DNA of 64,000 nucleotides. Origin: DATKEJ01 sp963768715. Its GTDB lineage: Bacteria; Bacteroidota; Rhodothermia; Rhodothermales; DATKEJ01. Where the stretch lies: positions 124,001-188,000 of the forward strand of contig CAVYJC010000011.1 in the NCBI GenBank assembly GCA_963768715.1, given 5' to 3'. Below are positions 27,540-36,842 of the stretch, in pieces; positions within the stretch are counted from its first letter, which is position 1; each line of letters opens with the position of its first letter. The translations under genes were made by a program, and so were the position numbers. A model generated the notes under the pieces. The model had not been told where the DNA came from and did not search any database. It saw only the letters and a program-made list of their open reading frames with translations.

Positions 27540-30257
27540 TCAGCGAACGATCAGGATCGGCCTCGTAGTTTGACGATGACCCCTTGTCAGACGCACGAAA
27601 TACAGTCCGGCGGCCAGGCCTCTCGCATCGAAGCGTACTTCGTAGGCACCCGCAGCTCGGATTTCATTTACGAATTCTCGGACCCTTTGACCGCGCGCGT
27701 TGAATATCGCCAGCTCGGTTAAACCGGTCTCGGGAATCTCAAACCGGAGCGTGGTTTCCGTCCGGAAGGGATTCGGGTAATTCGTAGCCAATTTGAACGT
27801 GGGATTCGCGCCGGGATTCTCGTTGGAAACGACAGACGTTGTAGTGAACGAGGTCGCGTCTGAAAATGGACCCGCCCCGGCCGCGTTTGAACCCTGAACG
27901 CGCCAGAAATACTGAGTCGCCGGCTCGAGATCACCAACAACCAGCGTCGTGTCTTCGACGCCCGTCGAATCCAGAACGATCTCGCTCGGTCCGAGATGAG
28001 AACCGGCCGCGGCCATGAACATCGAATCCGTGGCCACCTGAACGCGATATTCGGTTGCCGTTGGAGTATTCCTCCATCGGAGCGTCAGAGGCGTGGTAAC
28101 TCCCTCTTCACCGTCGACAGGACCGATAGCGGTCGGTGCTGCCATGGGGGCGCCGAGCTCGACTTTAAACTCGAAAAGCTCGGTCACCTCGTACTCCCCG
28201 TCACTAACGGCGAGCTCCAGATTCCAGCCTCCGATGTGATCAATGGTGGGCGTCCCGAACACCCTGAACTGTCTCTTGGACTCGCCGAGTGGCCCTTCGG
28301 CAAGCGAGAATGCAAGCCACGGAGGCTGTTGGAGGATGGAAACCGACAGGGGGTTCGAATCTATGTCACCCGCGAAAATATCGGCTTCGTAGCGCACGCC
28401 CACAAAAGCGATTTGGTCGAGATCGTCGTTTTTTGTTTCGAAGAAGGGGGGATCATTGACGTTCTCTACGTACAACGTGAAGTAACCCATCGCACTGTCC
28501 GGTACCGGGGCTCCCAATCGCTCATCCTTTTCGGGTTTGATGACATAGTGGATGTCTTGATAAACCCCGGCAAAGTCCTTCGGCGGGGAATAGAGCAGAC
28601 CGCCGCGCAGGCCTTCACCGCCATTGGAGTCTCCGATCAAGGTGTCGACATAAGCCAAGGTCCCGTGCTCATCATTCTCAGGCTGAGTGAACGATGCTAA
28701 TACGATTCGGCGGTGAAAGGCATCTGCGTCGCGCTGGCTCTTTGGCGCAGCCATCGGCACAAACAGTGTATCTGTATCCTCTTGGGCGATGAATGTGCCC
28801 TTGAAGTCGGCGATCTGCATGGTGCCCCGTGTAACGAGCTGTCCCCTGGGCGTCAAGCCCGACTCCGTTCCATAAAGGGTCAGGACCGTGCCGGCGTTCT
28901 CGAGCGGCCCCAGCCTGACGGCGGAAAAATCTTCCGGCATGAACGGCGCGCCGGGAAATCCAATGCTGAGGTCGTCGAAACCGTCGGCGTTGAAATCGCC
29001 TGAGGCAAGTGCGGATCCCCAGTTTATCATCGGGGCGACCACGGACCCTGCACACGGTATCTGTGACGATGGATCCGAGCAGGCCGACTGCTCGACACCT
29101 GAGAACGATAGCCCGGACCTGGTGCCTGACAGGATGTTAACGGATCCGAAAGGCCCCCCTACCGCATTACCGAGAACGCTGTCGCCGGGAACGCCAATCG
29201 CAAGGTCGTCGAATCCGTCACCGTTGAAATCACCCGTTTCGAGAGCGGCCCCAAATTGTTCGTTCCGTCGGTTCTGTACGGCGCCGGTCAGATCCAGGTT
29301 GTTCTGTACCATTCTGAGGTCGTGAACCGAATCGAATGAATCCGAACCGTCATAAACATAGACGGCGCCATCATCCTGGATCAGGTCGTCTTCGTTGGGT
29401 GCCCCGACGGCGAGATCGTCAAAGCCGTCATTATTGAAATCGCCTGAGGCGAGCGTTGTGCCGAACCGCGCGCCTGTCTGGAGTACCGGCGCGAAGCTCG
29501 CTGCCGGGGTCGTCTCGAATCTCAACCCTGTGTCCGATCCAAGGACGACGACAACCCTTCCGTTCTCAACGAATCCATCAACCGTCACTCCCGGGACGCC
29601 GACGGCGAGATCATCGAAACCGTCGCCGTTGAAATCGCCGGAAGCGAGGGCGGCCCCGATGTCTCGGCCCTCTTGCTCGGGATCCATGAGCGACTCGTAC
29701 AGCTTGTCGACGACCAGCGAGGATGGCTCGGAGCCGCCGTCCCAAAGCCAGAACATTCCGTTCGATGGGCACGCAATGAGGGCATCGATGTGGCCGTCCC
29801 CGTCGAAATCGCCCGAGGTTGCACCGAATTTCCCGTCAGTGGCCGACCCGCAGTCTGTCTCGAAGTAGGGCAGTGCCCGCGAAATCCTGATGAGGGTCGT
29901 CCCGGTCGCCAGGATTGTCGCCAAGTCATTTCCAACGTAGGTCAACAGTACAGCGGCGCCGAAGGTCTCATCCTGGATCAGCGAGGTGCCCCCAATGAGA
30001 AGGGTGTCGCCGGACAATCCCATCGGGTCGCCAAAGATGGCGTTGACATCGACGGTGAATCGGTCTGCATACGGTGTAACCGCGAAGAGGTCATCGATTC
30101 CGTCGCCGTTGGCATCGCCGGTCGTTAGGATCTTCCCAAAGTAGGCGTTCTCGCGAGCAAGTCGCGGCAGCCAGACGGTTTCGTTCGGTTGTGCAGCCAG
30201 ATTGGTCATCAGACCGAGCAGACCGAGGAGAGCAAACGGGAGGTGGAGACGTTTCAT
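27540..30257 (-). CDS. FG-GAP repeat surface protein with Fn3-like and T9SS sorting domains
   Basis: 905 residues. After a signal peptide (MKRLHLPFALLGLLGLMTNLAA) come about seven FG-GAP beta-propeller repeats of the integrin-alpha type (DANGDGIDDLFAV, SGDFNGDGFDDLAVG, and so on), whose DxNGDGxDD loops bind calcium. Two cadherin/Ig-like segments (about 560-720) and a fibronectin type III-like domain (about 725-815, TEYRVQVATDSMF, TQYFWRVQGSNAAG) follow. The end, NYPNPFRTETTLRFEIPETG, is a T9SS sorting domain. Expected to be a cell-surface adhesin or structural protein. The ORF is intact. Confidence 0.8.
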   Translation of the reverse strand: MKRLHLPFALLGLLGLMTNLAAQPNETVWLPRLARENAYFGKILTTGDANGDGIDDLFAVTPYADRFTVDVNAIFGDPMGLSGDTLLIGGTSLIQDETFGAAVLLTYVGNDLATILATGTTLIRISRALPYFETDCGSATDGKFGATSGDFDGDGHIDALIACPSNGMFWLWDGGSEPSSLVVDKLYESLMDPEQEGRDIGAALASGDFNGDGFDDLAVGVPGVTVDGFVENGRVVVVLGSDTGLRFETTPAASFAPVLQTGARFGTTLASGDFNNDGFDDLAVGAPNEDDLIQDDGAVYVYDGSDSFDSVHDLRMVQNNLDLTGAVQNRRNEQFGAALETGDFNGDGFDDLAIGVPGDSVLGNAVGGPFGSVNILSGTRSGLSFSGVEQSACSDPSSQIPCAGSVVAPMINWGSALASGDFNADGFDDLSIGFPGAPFMPEDFSAVRLGPLENAGTVLTLYGTESGLTPRGQLVTRGTMQIADFKGTFIAQEDTDTLFVPMAAPKSQRDADAFHRRIVLASFTQPENDEHGTLAYVDTLIGDSNGGEGLRGGLLYSPPKDFAGVYQDIHYVIKPEKDERLGAPVPDSAMGYFTLYVENVNDPPFFETKNDDLDQIAFVGVRYEADIFAGDIDSNPLSVSILQQPPWLAFSLAEGPLGESKRQFRVFGTPTIDHIGGWNLELAVSDGEYEVTELFEFKVELGAPMAAPTAIGPVDGEEGVTTPLTLRWRNTPTATEYRVQVATDSMFMAAAGSHLGPSEIVLDSTGVEDTTLVVGDLEPATQYFWRVQGSNAAGAGPFSDATSFTTTSVVSNENPGANPTFKLATNYPNPFRTETTLRFEIPETGLTELAIFNARGQRVREFVNEIRAAGAYEVRFDARGLAAGLYFVRLTRGHRQTTRPILIVR

Positions 30258-30540
30258 GACAGACGACGGGAAACAACGTGGAGAAAGTGAGAAGTGATAC
30301 TCATAATAGTAATCTCAACAATAGGAGGCACGGTGGGCCTGTTCAACGCCGCAGGCCAACATCATATACCCACCCCAGTCGCCAACTCGAATCACGAACA
30401 ACTCGATCTAGATGGCATGCGCACCGCCTCGCCCTGTGCACCATCGCTCTCGCCGGCCCAGAAGGAGCCGTGTTTCACGAATCCCCACCCTGGCTTCGCC
30501 GGGCCGGCCGCCGGACGAGTCCTCCGCTGCTATGGACGAT

Positions 30541-30564
30541 TTGGTGTTTGGTGTTTGGTGTTTG
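30541..30564. repeat. Micro-tandem repeat (GGTGTTTG, period 8)
   Basis: Three copies within the 370-base region before the OPT transporter gene. The rest of that region shows no gene. Confidence 0.6.
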
Positions 30565-30629
30565 CCATTATTTGATATCTGCGCTCCCATCCGCATATTC
30601 CCCACGGCATTTCACCAAAATGAATCGTC

Positions 30630-32327
30630 TTGGCACAGAAAGAGCGGGTCATTCGGCACGGACCCTATCCTGAACTCTCGGTGCCGGCCATCCTGGTCGG
30701 CTACTTCCTTGGCGCGATCATCTGCGTAAGCATCGGATATGCGGCGCTGATCCTGGGGTTCTCCATCGAAGGCTCCGAGCTCGCCGCCATCCTCGGCTTC
30801 GGCATCCTGCGCGGCATCATGGGTCGCTCCAGCATCGTCGAAAACAACATCAACCAGACGATTGCGAGCGGCGTGAACGCGGCATCCGTCGGCATGATGT
30901 TCTCGCTACCGGCCCTCTTCATTCTCGGTGAGACTGAGTTCAGCTATCCGTTGATGGTGTTCGGGTGCTTTGCGGGAGCTGTGCTCGGCGTGGCGTTTAT
31001 CATTCCGCTCCGGAAGCAGATGATCGACTACGAACGTCTGACCTTTCCGGGTGGCGTAGCGGTCGCCACCATCCTCAAGTCGCCCGGAGCAGGCATGCGA
31101 AAGGCCGTGGTCCTGCTCGGTGGGGTTGCCCTGAGCGGACTCGTCCACTTCACTTCGCTGACGACTGGATTCACAAACTGGGATCTCGGCTCGCTCATCG
31201 GGATGCCGACCTACATGAACGGCATCTGGTATGTGTCCCTGCTTACGTTCGGGGTAGCCTACATCGCCGGCAGGGGAGGGGTCTTCTTCATCATTGGTGG
31301 ATACGTGTGCTACTGGATCCTGGCGCCGACGATGGCGGCTCAGGGGATACTGCCCACAGAGGATCCCGGAGCCCTGCGCACGCTCTTGTTTCGCCCGGTA
31401 GGAATTGGGATGCTAATCGGTGGCGCGATATCCGGCATCGTGCTCGCCTTCCCTCTTATCGTCTCCGCGATCCGCAGTATGCAGGAAGCCGCAAAAACGA
31501 AAACCGGTCTGTCGAAAGACGAGCTGCCCATCAAGATGCTCTTCGGCGCGATCGGCGGCGCCGCCATTCTGCTGTTTGTGATTGCCGTACTGTCTGCAAA
31601 CGAGGTTGGGATCGTTCGCGGGCTTCTGATGGCCCTTCTCGGAACGCTGTGGATCTGGATGTCCGGTGTCATCCTGTCGGAGTGCATCGGACGGACCAAC
31701 TGGTCGCCCCTGAGTGGCATGACCCTGATCGCCGTCACGATCCTGATCTTCATCGCGAGCGGCATCGGAGACAGCGCGGCTATCATTGCATCCGTAACCG
31801 TGGGTGCTGCCGCGTGTGTCGCGATGGCCCAGGCGACCGACCTGATGCTCGATCTGAAGACCGGTTATCTCGTAGGCGCAACGCCTCGCAAGCAGCAGAT
31901 CGGACAGTTTCTCGGAACGTGGATCGGGCCGATTCTCATTATGGCGCTCATCGTAGTCCTGGATCGGGCGCATGGCATGGGGAGCGAGACACTGCCCGCG
32001 CCGCAGGGTCAGGCGCTGGCGAGCGTTATCCAGGGAATCCTGGGAGGAGACGTACCCGTTCAGAAATACGTCGCGGGTGCGGGAATCGGAGCCGTGCTGA
32101 GCGCGAGCGGGATCGGCGGCCTGGGGATCCTCGTCGGACTCGGCTTCTACCTGCCGTTCAACATCGTGCTCACGTATAGCCTCGGTACCCTGACGCGCGT
32201 CGTCGTCGACTGGCGGGGCGGGCGGAAATTCACGGATGACGTCGGAATTCCGTTTTGCGCCGGTCTGATCGTCGGAGAAGCGCTCGTAGGAGTGGGGAAT
32301 GCGCTTTACATGGTGTTTGCGACGTAG
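30630..32327 (+). CDS. OPT-family oligopeptide transporter
   Basis: 565 residues with about 14 membrane segments. RSSIVENNINQTIASGVNAA is the conserved OPT segment, and FPGGVAVATILKS and VGATPRKQQIGQFLGTW are also typical of the bacterial branch. OPT proteins import oligopeptides or metal chelates with proton coupling. The first in-frame start is a TTG at 30630. An ATG at 30620 is in another frame, so either TTG is used, a small indel separates them, or translation starts later at a GTG near ELSVPAIL. A small membrane protein gene follows on the same strand. Confidence 0.85.
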   Translation: MAQKERVIRHGPYPELSVPAILVGYFLGAIICVSIGYAALILGFSIEGSELAAILGFGILRGIMGRSSIVENNINQTIASGVNAASVGMMFSLPALFILGETEFSYPLMVFGCFAGAVLGVAFIIPLRKQMIDYERLTFPGGVAVATILKSPGAGMRKAVVLLGGVALSGLVHFTSLTTGFTNWDLGSLIGMPTYMNGIWYVSLLTFGVAYIAGRGGVFFIIGGYVCYWILAPTMAAQGILPTEDPGALRTLLFRPVGIGMLIGGAISGIVLAFPLIVSAIRSMQEAAKTKTGLSKDELPIKMLFGAIGGAAILLFVIAVLSANEVGIVRGLLMALLGTLWIWMSGVILSECIGRTNWSPLSGMTLIAVTILIFIASGIGDSAAIIASVTVGAAACVAMAQATDLMLDLKTGYLVGATPRKQQIGQFLGTWIGPILIMALIVVLDRAHGMGSETLPAPQGQALASVIQGILGGDVPVQKYVAGAGIGAVLSASGIGGLGILVGLGFYLPFNIVLTYSLGTLTRVVVDWRGGRKFTDDVGIPFCAGLIVGEALVGVGNALYMVFAT

Positions 32328-32363
32328 GAGGATGGAGGATGGAGTATGGAGTATGGAGGATGG
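32326..32363. repeat. Micro-tandem repeat (TGGAGTA / TGGAGGA, period 7)
   Basis: Five imperfect 7-base units begin at the OPT stop codon. Confidence 0.6.
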
Positions 32364-32369
32364 ACGTTA

Positions 32370-32401
32370 GGACACGCCAAAGCGCCAGCGGCGGCGTGTC
32401 C
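32370..32401. repeat. REP-like hairpin
   Basis: Arms GGACACGCC and GGCGTGTCC around a 14-base loop, preceded by CGTTA. Same layout as the hairpins at 5015 and 5176 (CGTAGG before a GGACATGCC-like arm). Confidence 0.55.
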
Positions 32402-32469
32402 GTGGCCGGCTGGCAATGAGTATTCAGTATTGAGCAATTAGGATTGGGCCCTCGCCCACTGAGACAGAA

Positions 32470-33015
32470 ATGGAAAGACAAATTGGACTAGCGCTCATCA
32501 CGGTGAGTTTTCTGGCGACATCCTACCTCGGCGTGCTGGATGCCACGGTGGTTAACTGGGGGGTGTTCATCCCTCTTCTTCTCGTTGGCGCGATTGGGAT
32601 CGGGTTCGTACAGTGGGCAAAACGAAAGCGAGCCGGCGAAACCGACAGGATAGCATCCGACCTCACGGTTGTTGAGGAGAGCCTGCAGAACTTGGTCCGA
32701 GTGGTCTCCGACCTGGATGCCAGGAAAGGCGAGATCCATACCTACGACATGCGGCATCGCATCGATGAGCTCCTGCTCGACGATCTGAATCGGTTCGTGG
32801 ATTCCAGAGAGAGCATCACGCACGCATACGGCTTGCAGGCATACGCAGACGTCATGTCGCACTTTGCCGGCGGCGAGCGATACCTCAACCGGGTCTGGTC
32901 GGCCTCCGCCGACGGGTATATCGACGAGGTCAACGCCTACCTTACGAGAGCCCATGAGCAGTTTGAGATTGCGCTCGGGAGGATCACGGCGCTGAAGGAC
33001 GGGGCGAGCGCCTGA
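32470..33015 (+). CDS. Small membrane protein with cytoplasmic helical domain, next to OPT gene
   Basis: 181 residues: two membrane helices at about 5-21 and 28-46, then KRKRAGETD as a positive-inside anchor and a long helical, partly coiled domain (LQNLVRVVSDLDARKGEIHT, RHRIDELLLDDLNRFVDSRE). No enzymatic motif is seen. Co-direction with the OPT gene about 140 bases upstream suggests a transporter accessory or regulator, but this is only context. A hairpin (TGACCTT/AAGGTCA) overlaps the stop. Confidence 0.65.
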   Translation: MERQIGLALITVSFLATSYLGVLDATVVNWGVFIPLLLVGAIGIGFVQWAKRKRAGETDRIASDLTVVEESLQNLVRVVSDLDARKGEIHTYDMRHRIDELLLDDLNRFVDSRESITHAYGLQAYADVMSHFAGGERYLNRVWSASADGYIDEVNAYLTRAHEQFEIALGRITALKDGASA

Positions 33016-33109
33016 CCTTTGGCTAAGGTCAAATAATCGTCCCTGTCAGGTTTCCCAAATCGCAGGAACTACCCGTAGTGAACGAGTACAACGAGGAAAC
33101 GCAGGAACC

Positions 33110-33472
33110 ATGAAGCCAGCACTTCGAATCTCCGTCTTGCTGCTCGCTGCTGGTTGTGCCTCGTCAAACGGGCACCGCCTTGATCAGACGCCGCGTCGTC
33201 CCCGGTCACCGGAGTCGGTCCGTTTGTACTTCGAAGATCCGAAACTACCGTACGAGGTGATTTCTTTCATCGAGGTATCGGCCAATCCGTCCGAAAATCA
33301 AGATGACCTCCAGAAGAAGCTGATCAACAAGGCGGCCCGGATTGGTGGTGACGGCGTGATTGTGAGATCTGAAGACGAGTACACGACGATGACCAAGACA
33401 GGCGACGGCTACCAGTCAGGGCGGCGCCGGAGGCTCGCCGGCGACGTCATCGTGTTCCGTCGAGCGGGCTGA
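33110..33472 (+). CDS. Small lipoprotein
   Basis: 120 residues with lipobox LLAAGC (Cys16). The mature part LPYEVISFIEVSANPSENQD then AARIGGDGVIV resembles YbjQ/RcsF-like small alpha-beta lipoproteins, in which a loose VISFIEV-like strand precedes a helix and a GADAVI-like strand. Function unknown. No partner gene is adjacent on the same strand. Confidence 0.65.
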   Translation: MKPALRISVLLLAAGCASSNGHRLDQTPRRPRSPESVRLYFEDPKLPYEVISFIEVSANPSENQDDLQKKLINKAARIGGDGVIVRSEDEYTTMTKTGDGYQSGRRRRLAGDVIVFRRAG

Positions 33473-33557
33473 GACGATTCCGGGAACAAGCGCCCGTTGC
33501 CACAGGATCGTGGGCGTGGCGACCAGTCACGACTTAAGAAGGGGTAAGGAGAACTGG

Positions 33558-33968
33558 TCACAACCGGAACGGGTCGATCACGTCCAGCTCCGCCTTTTCG
33601 AAGTCCTTAACATTTCTTGTGGCGACGGAAAGTCCATGTTGCAGTGCGGTGGCAGCGATCATGCTGTCTTTCAGAGGCATTGCCCGTCCACTTAGCCGAA
33701 GATCAGCGAGGAGTGTTGCCCATCGCATTCCTGTCGCAGCATCCCACGGGAGGCACGCGATTCGAGCAACGCCTTCGTCAAACCATCTCTCCAGAAGGGA
33801 TCGCCGACGGCCCTTCGGAAGCAGATTGACTCCGAAACGGATCTCGCCCAGGATGATCGGATCGACTACAATCATCGGTTCGTGCTCGCGGAGCCAGTCG
33901 ACAACGGTGGGATTTGGATCCGATCTCGTCGCCTCACTCAGGACGTTGGCATCGACGAGAATCTTCAT
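33558..33968 (-). CDS. vapC: PIN-domain toxin VapC
   Basis: 136-residue PIN domain with MKILVDANVLSEATR (first Asp), IILGEIRFG (Glu), PLKDSMIAATALQHG (Asp) and ATRNVKDFE (last Asp), all four acidic positions of a VapC ribonuclease. The start at 33968 overlaps the antitoxin stop as ATGA. Antitoxin comes first, the usual order. Confidence 0.85.
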   Translation of the reverse strand: MKILVDANVLSEATRSDPNPTVVDWLREHEPMIVVDPIILGEIRFGVNLLPKGRRRSLLERWFDEGVARIACLPWDAATGMRWATLLADLRLSGRAMPLKDSMIAATALQHGLSVATRNVKDFEKAELDVIDPFRL

Positions 33969-34195
33969 AACTCGTCGGTCGATTCCGACTCGATCGGCAC
34001 GAAGTAGTCCTGGATGGGACAAGCAACCAGCCAGTCAACCACTCCAGCATTCGGGGCATCTTGCTTGCGCACGAGGCGATACTCGCCCCGATCGATTCGC
34101 TCGACCTCGAATCGCTGGCCCGCCTTGATTTCATCTTCCCTGCGAAGCTCGGCAGGAATTACGATCTGGCCTTTTGTTGAGACGGTTGTTTCCAT
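33965..34195 (-). CDS. vapB: AbrB/SpoVT-type antitoxin VapB
   Basis: 76 residues with the swapped-hairpin AbrB signature METTVSTKGQIVIPAELRRE and VERIDRGEYRLVRK. The C-terminal part (VVDWLVACPIQDYFVPIESE) would bind the VapC toxin. I chose the ATG at 34195; the longer ORF reads back through an inverted repeat that covers this start and is the likely operator. Confidence 0.85.
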   Translation of the reverse strand: METTVSTKGQIVIPAELRREDEIKAGQRFEVERIDRGEYRLVRKQDAPNAGVVDWLVACPIQDYFVPIESESTDEL

Positions 34196-34220
34196 TCGGT
34201 AAGATACTGTCTTACCGAAT
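34194..34220. promoter_or_regulatory. Perfect inverted repeat over the vapB start, likely autoregulatory operator
   Basis: Two 11-base arms, ATTCGGTAAGA and TCTTACCGAAT, flank TACTG. The repeat overlaps the vapB ATG. AbrB-type antitoxins commonly repress their own operon through such sites. Confidence 0.65.
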
Positions 34221-34406
34221 CGTATTCGCGACGAGTTCATCGGTTCCAACGGTCGAAGAGTTGATGGCTGTGCCGCATTTCTCCAGAGTTATGTCGTGTC
34301 CGTGACGTGCCGCCAAGGTAATTCATTCCCCGCCGCCTTCGATTAGAGGCAACCGACGACCCAATGCTCGGGATTACCTCGAACGACGTCTTGTGGATGA
34401 AATAAC

Positions 34407-34468
34407 GTCAAGCAAGCTTGACATCATTGAGGTCGTGTGCTACTTTATATGGAAAGCAAGCTTGACAT
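34407..34468 (+). promoter_or_regulatory. Promoter with paired repeat sites upstream of the XRE gene
   Basis: TTGACA at 34418-34423 and TACTTT at 34441-34446 are 17 bases apart; TACTTTA also fits the Bacteroidota TAnnTTTG -7 element. A 15-base direct repeat AAGCAAGCTTGACAT occurs at 34410-34424 and 34454-34468, bracketing the promoter. The first copy forms the inverted repeat GTCAAG-CAAG-CTTGAC. These are plausible binding sites for the downstream regulator. Confidence 0.6.
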
Positions 34469-34680
34469 GACGTTTGTTATTCGAAACCGGGTAAAGGAGC
34501 TTCCGCACTCAACGAGGGTGGACGCAGCAGGAGCTCGCCGACGCCACCGGTGTCTCGCGCCAGAGCATCAACTCGATTGAGCGCGAGCGCTACACGCCGA
34601 GCCTCCAGCTTGCACTCACGTTTGCCCGCGTCTTCGAATGCGCCACAGACGACATCTTCATTCTGGAAAACCGAACATGA
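34467..34680 (+). CDS. XRE-family small regulator, frameshifted
   Basis: A ~70-residue helix-turn-helix protein of the type MTFVIRNRVKEL then RTQRGWTQQELADATGVSRQ and SINSIERERYTPSLQLALTF. One extra base at about 34497 breaks the frame after VKEL. Read with the correction it is a full-length small XRE regulator. Its stop overlaps the next start (ATGA). The shift may be a sequencing error. Confidence 0.7.
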
Positions 34681-34898
34681 ACATTCCAATCCTCAGCTCG
34701 GTCATAGACGAGCGCTTCCTCCAGCACCGCCTCCGATCCACGAGCAACGCCGGGATTCTCGGCGCCGCCCTCGCAATCGGCCTTTTCGCCTACCGCTACT
34801 ACATCGACGGCATTTTGATTTGGGATCTGCTGGCGGTCGGGGTCACGTTCGTCGTCGTGAAGTGGGCGACCTTGATCTGGTACCGCCTCACCGACTAG
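34677..34898 (+). CDS. Small two-helix membrane protein
   Basis: 73 residues from the ATG at 34677 (MNIPILSSVIDERFLQHRLR) with two membrane helices (NAGILGAALAIGLFAYRYY and LLAVGVTFVVVKWATLIW). It is coupled to the XRE gene by ATGA. XRE plus small membrane protein pairs are common in Bacteria; the membrane protein may sense or be regulated by the XRE partner. Confidence 0.65.
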   Translation: MNIPILSSVIDERFLQHRLRSTSNAGILGAALAIGLFAYRYYIDGILIWDLLAVGVTFVVVKWATLIWYRLTD

Positions 34899-34908
34899 AC
34901 ACGAACTC

Positions 34909-35064
34909 ATGAATCGAGAGAAGAAACAGTTCCTCTTGTGGACATCGATCGCCGGGATCCTGTTCATGATTGTGGGCGCCCATGACTTGTATTTTTTGAC
35001 CGAAGTCGACAAGTCAGGGTTTGTGATCGGCCTCGAGTTGGTTGGCGGATCGCTTTTTTCCTAA
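34909..35064 (+). CDS. Very small membrane protein downstream of the XRE pair
   Basis: 51 residues: MNREKKQFLLWTSIAGILFM then IVGAHDLYFLTEVDK and GFVIGLELVGGSLFS. One membrane helix at about 10-24 and possibly a second near the C-terminus. It starts 10 bases after the previous stop, so it likely belongs to the same operon. No family recognised. Confidence 0.5.
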   Translation: MNREKKQFLLWTSIAGILFMIVGAHDLYFLTEVDKSGFVIGLELVGGSLFS

Positions 35065-35165
35065 ATGCTCTCATTCAGGCAAAGAAGGGGCGGACTCGCT
35101 GAGGTCCGAACGCACGCGCCATTCTCGAGCCGCGGCAGCCCCGTCAGGTTCCCCGCAACGCCAAT

Positions 35166-35860
35166 TCAGACCTTAAGAGCCAGCCGATTGATCTCCCGGG
35201 AGTCCAGTACCTGCCGCTCCGATCGCCCCAGCGCCGCTGCGACCATGGCCCTCCCTATCTCTACGGTCGAAGTCGCCATACCGAAAGGCCGCAGAAGGGG
35301 AGCGAAAAATCCAAAGAACGTGTACATCGCCCTGTTAAGTCGGCCGCTCGGCAGGCAGCCGCGCATCGGTTTGATCAGAGCGGGTCGGAATATGATGACC
35401 TCCCTGAAACCGAGGCGCTTCAGCGCGTTTTCCGCCTTTCCCTTCACCCGTGCCCACATCACGCGCCCGCTCTCCGTATCGTCCGTGCCGGCACCGGACA
35501 CAAAACAGAAACGCATGTCCGGATTCTTTTCGTGAAGCACTTTCGCCGCCGCCATCGTGAAATCGTAGGTGATGCGTGTGTAGGTGGCCTCGTCATTCCC
35601 GGCCGATGTGGCGCCCAGGCACCAGAAACAGGCATCGAGCCCCGTGAGCTGATCCGCAATCGCATGCGAAATGCTCGAAGTCGTCGTGGAGTGAATTGCC
35701 GGAGCTTGGGGTGCTCTACATCGGACGGCCTTCGGCTGACACTCAATATCTTGCCGACGTCGGGACTGTCAAGCGCCTCGAGGAGGACGCCACGACCTAC
35801 CATTCCAGTGGCGCCGAATATGACTACGTTCAGGGGTTGCTTGACGTGTGATGTGTCCAT
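35166..35860 (-). CDS. NAD(P)-binding epimerase-like protein, frameshifted
   Basis: MDTSHVKQPLNVVIFGATGM VGRG gives the Rossmann GxTGxxGRG-like motif. The frame breaks at about 35697; the next frame continues LTGLDACFWCLGATSAGND and VLHEKNPDMRFCFVSGAGTD, then KGKAENALKRLGF and VIIFRPALIKPM. This is the HTATIP2-like/NmrA-like atypical SDR pattern. Function in bacteria is uncertain; it likely binds NADP(H). One indel is enough to restore a ~230-residue protein. Confidence 0.7.
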
Positions 35861-35996
35861 GGCCGTTTCAGACGTTTACCGACCTCATAGGTCGCGCGTT
35901 GCACCATGTACGTTCCAACTTTGCCGGAGGCTCCGACAACGCAAACCATCTTGCTGGATCTCCCTCCTACTCAGCCATGAATGCCTGGCTCACTCT

Positions 35997-36509
35997 TCAC
36001 CGGCTCAGACCGCTGCGCGGTCGGCGTGCTGAAGACCTTCCAAAGTCCCGGATACCAACGAGTGACAACCCGCCGATCGCCGCCGCCCCCATATTGGATA
36101 CGATGATCGACCATAGGGGAATGGAGGACCTGATAGGATCGGTAAGAACGGTCATCGCAGCTACCGTGACCATGAATCCCAAGAAGAACGTGAACAGAAT
36201 GAACCTGGATTTCCACGGGTTACGAATGGCGTCCTCGACAAGGCCGATCACGATAAAGCCAATGGTCACAGAAACGGAGAGGTGCATCAGGTTGTGTCGG
36301 ATCAGGGCTTCGGCGTCGATTGACATCGGCAGCGCAAGCGCACTTGGATCATACACTCTCCTGAAGAACGCTTCAGCCAGGATGCTTCCCGTGTGAAGTA
36401 AACTGCGTCCGGCGAACAGATCGATCGCTGCATAGAAGCCGATGACGAAGGCGTAGCCGATGATGCCGACGATCACTGCCCGAGCGGCCATTTGTCGTGT
36501 GGATGTCAT
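35997..36509 (-). CDS. Four-span membrane protein, unknown function
   Basis: 170 residues from the ATG at 36509 (MTSTRQMAARAVIVGIIGYA). Four likely membrane helices: about 8-28, 75-95, 105-125 and 133-152. The loop HNLMHLSVSVTIGFIVIGL contains two His. No family recognised. The longer ORF is rejected because its first 96 residues are Arg/Ser-rich and unlike protein. Confidence 0.55.
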   Translation of the reverse strand: MTSTRQMAARAVIVGIIGYAFVIGFYAAIDLFAGRSLLHTGSILAEAFFRRVYDPSALALPMSIDAEALIRHNLMHLSVSVTIGFIVIGLVEDAIRNPWKSRFILFTFFLGFMVTVAAMTVLTDPIRSSIPLWSIIVSNMGAAAIGGLSLVGIRDFGRSSARRPRSGLSR

Positions 36510-36842
36510 GGGTAGGCGACGTTCAGTCAAAGTAAAGTTGCAAGCTCGAAGGCTCGGCGGTGGAGCCGACAAAGTCCGCAGGACGGACCGGTCGATGCAA
36601 TATAAACGCATGACGGCGATCGAACGCAGGACATCGCTCGAGAGCAACGGTCTTTCCTGCATTGACATTCGCGTGATGCTCGCGCGGAGCGCGCCGATCC
36701 GAATGCTCAGATCAGCCCAATTCGAACGTCGTGACGCCGAAGATCTCGGCATCCGGCAGTTTCGGTATCGGACCCAGCACCATTGCGCCGGCCTCAAGTC
36801 CTTTCCGGAAAGATCGACGCCGGTCTCCAGAGGCGGACCCCG

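Noticed and set aside
30965..32179. 404-residue ORF in another frame of the OPT gene
   Set aside because: Arg/His/Asp-rich shadow; the OPT frame carries all conserved motifs.
33014..33032. Rho-independent terminator after the small membrane protein gene
   Set aside because: The TGACCTT/AAGGTCA stem is short and no T-run follows it.
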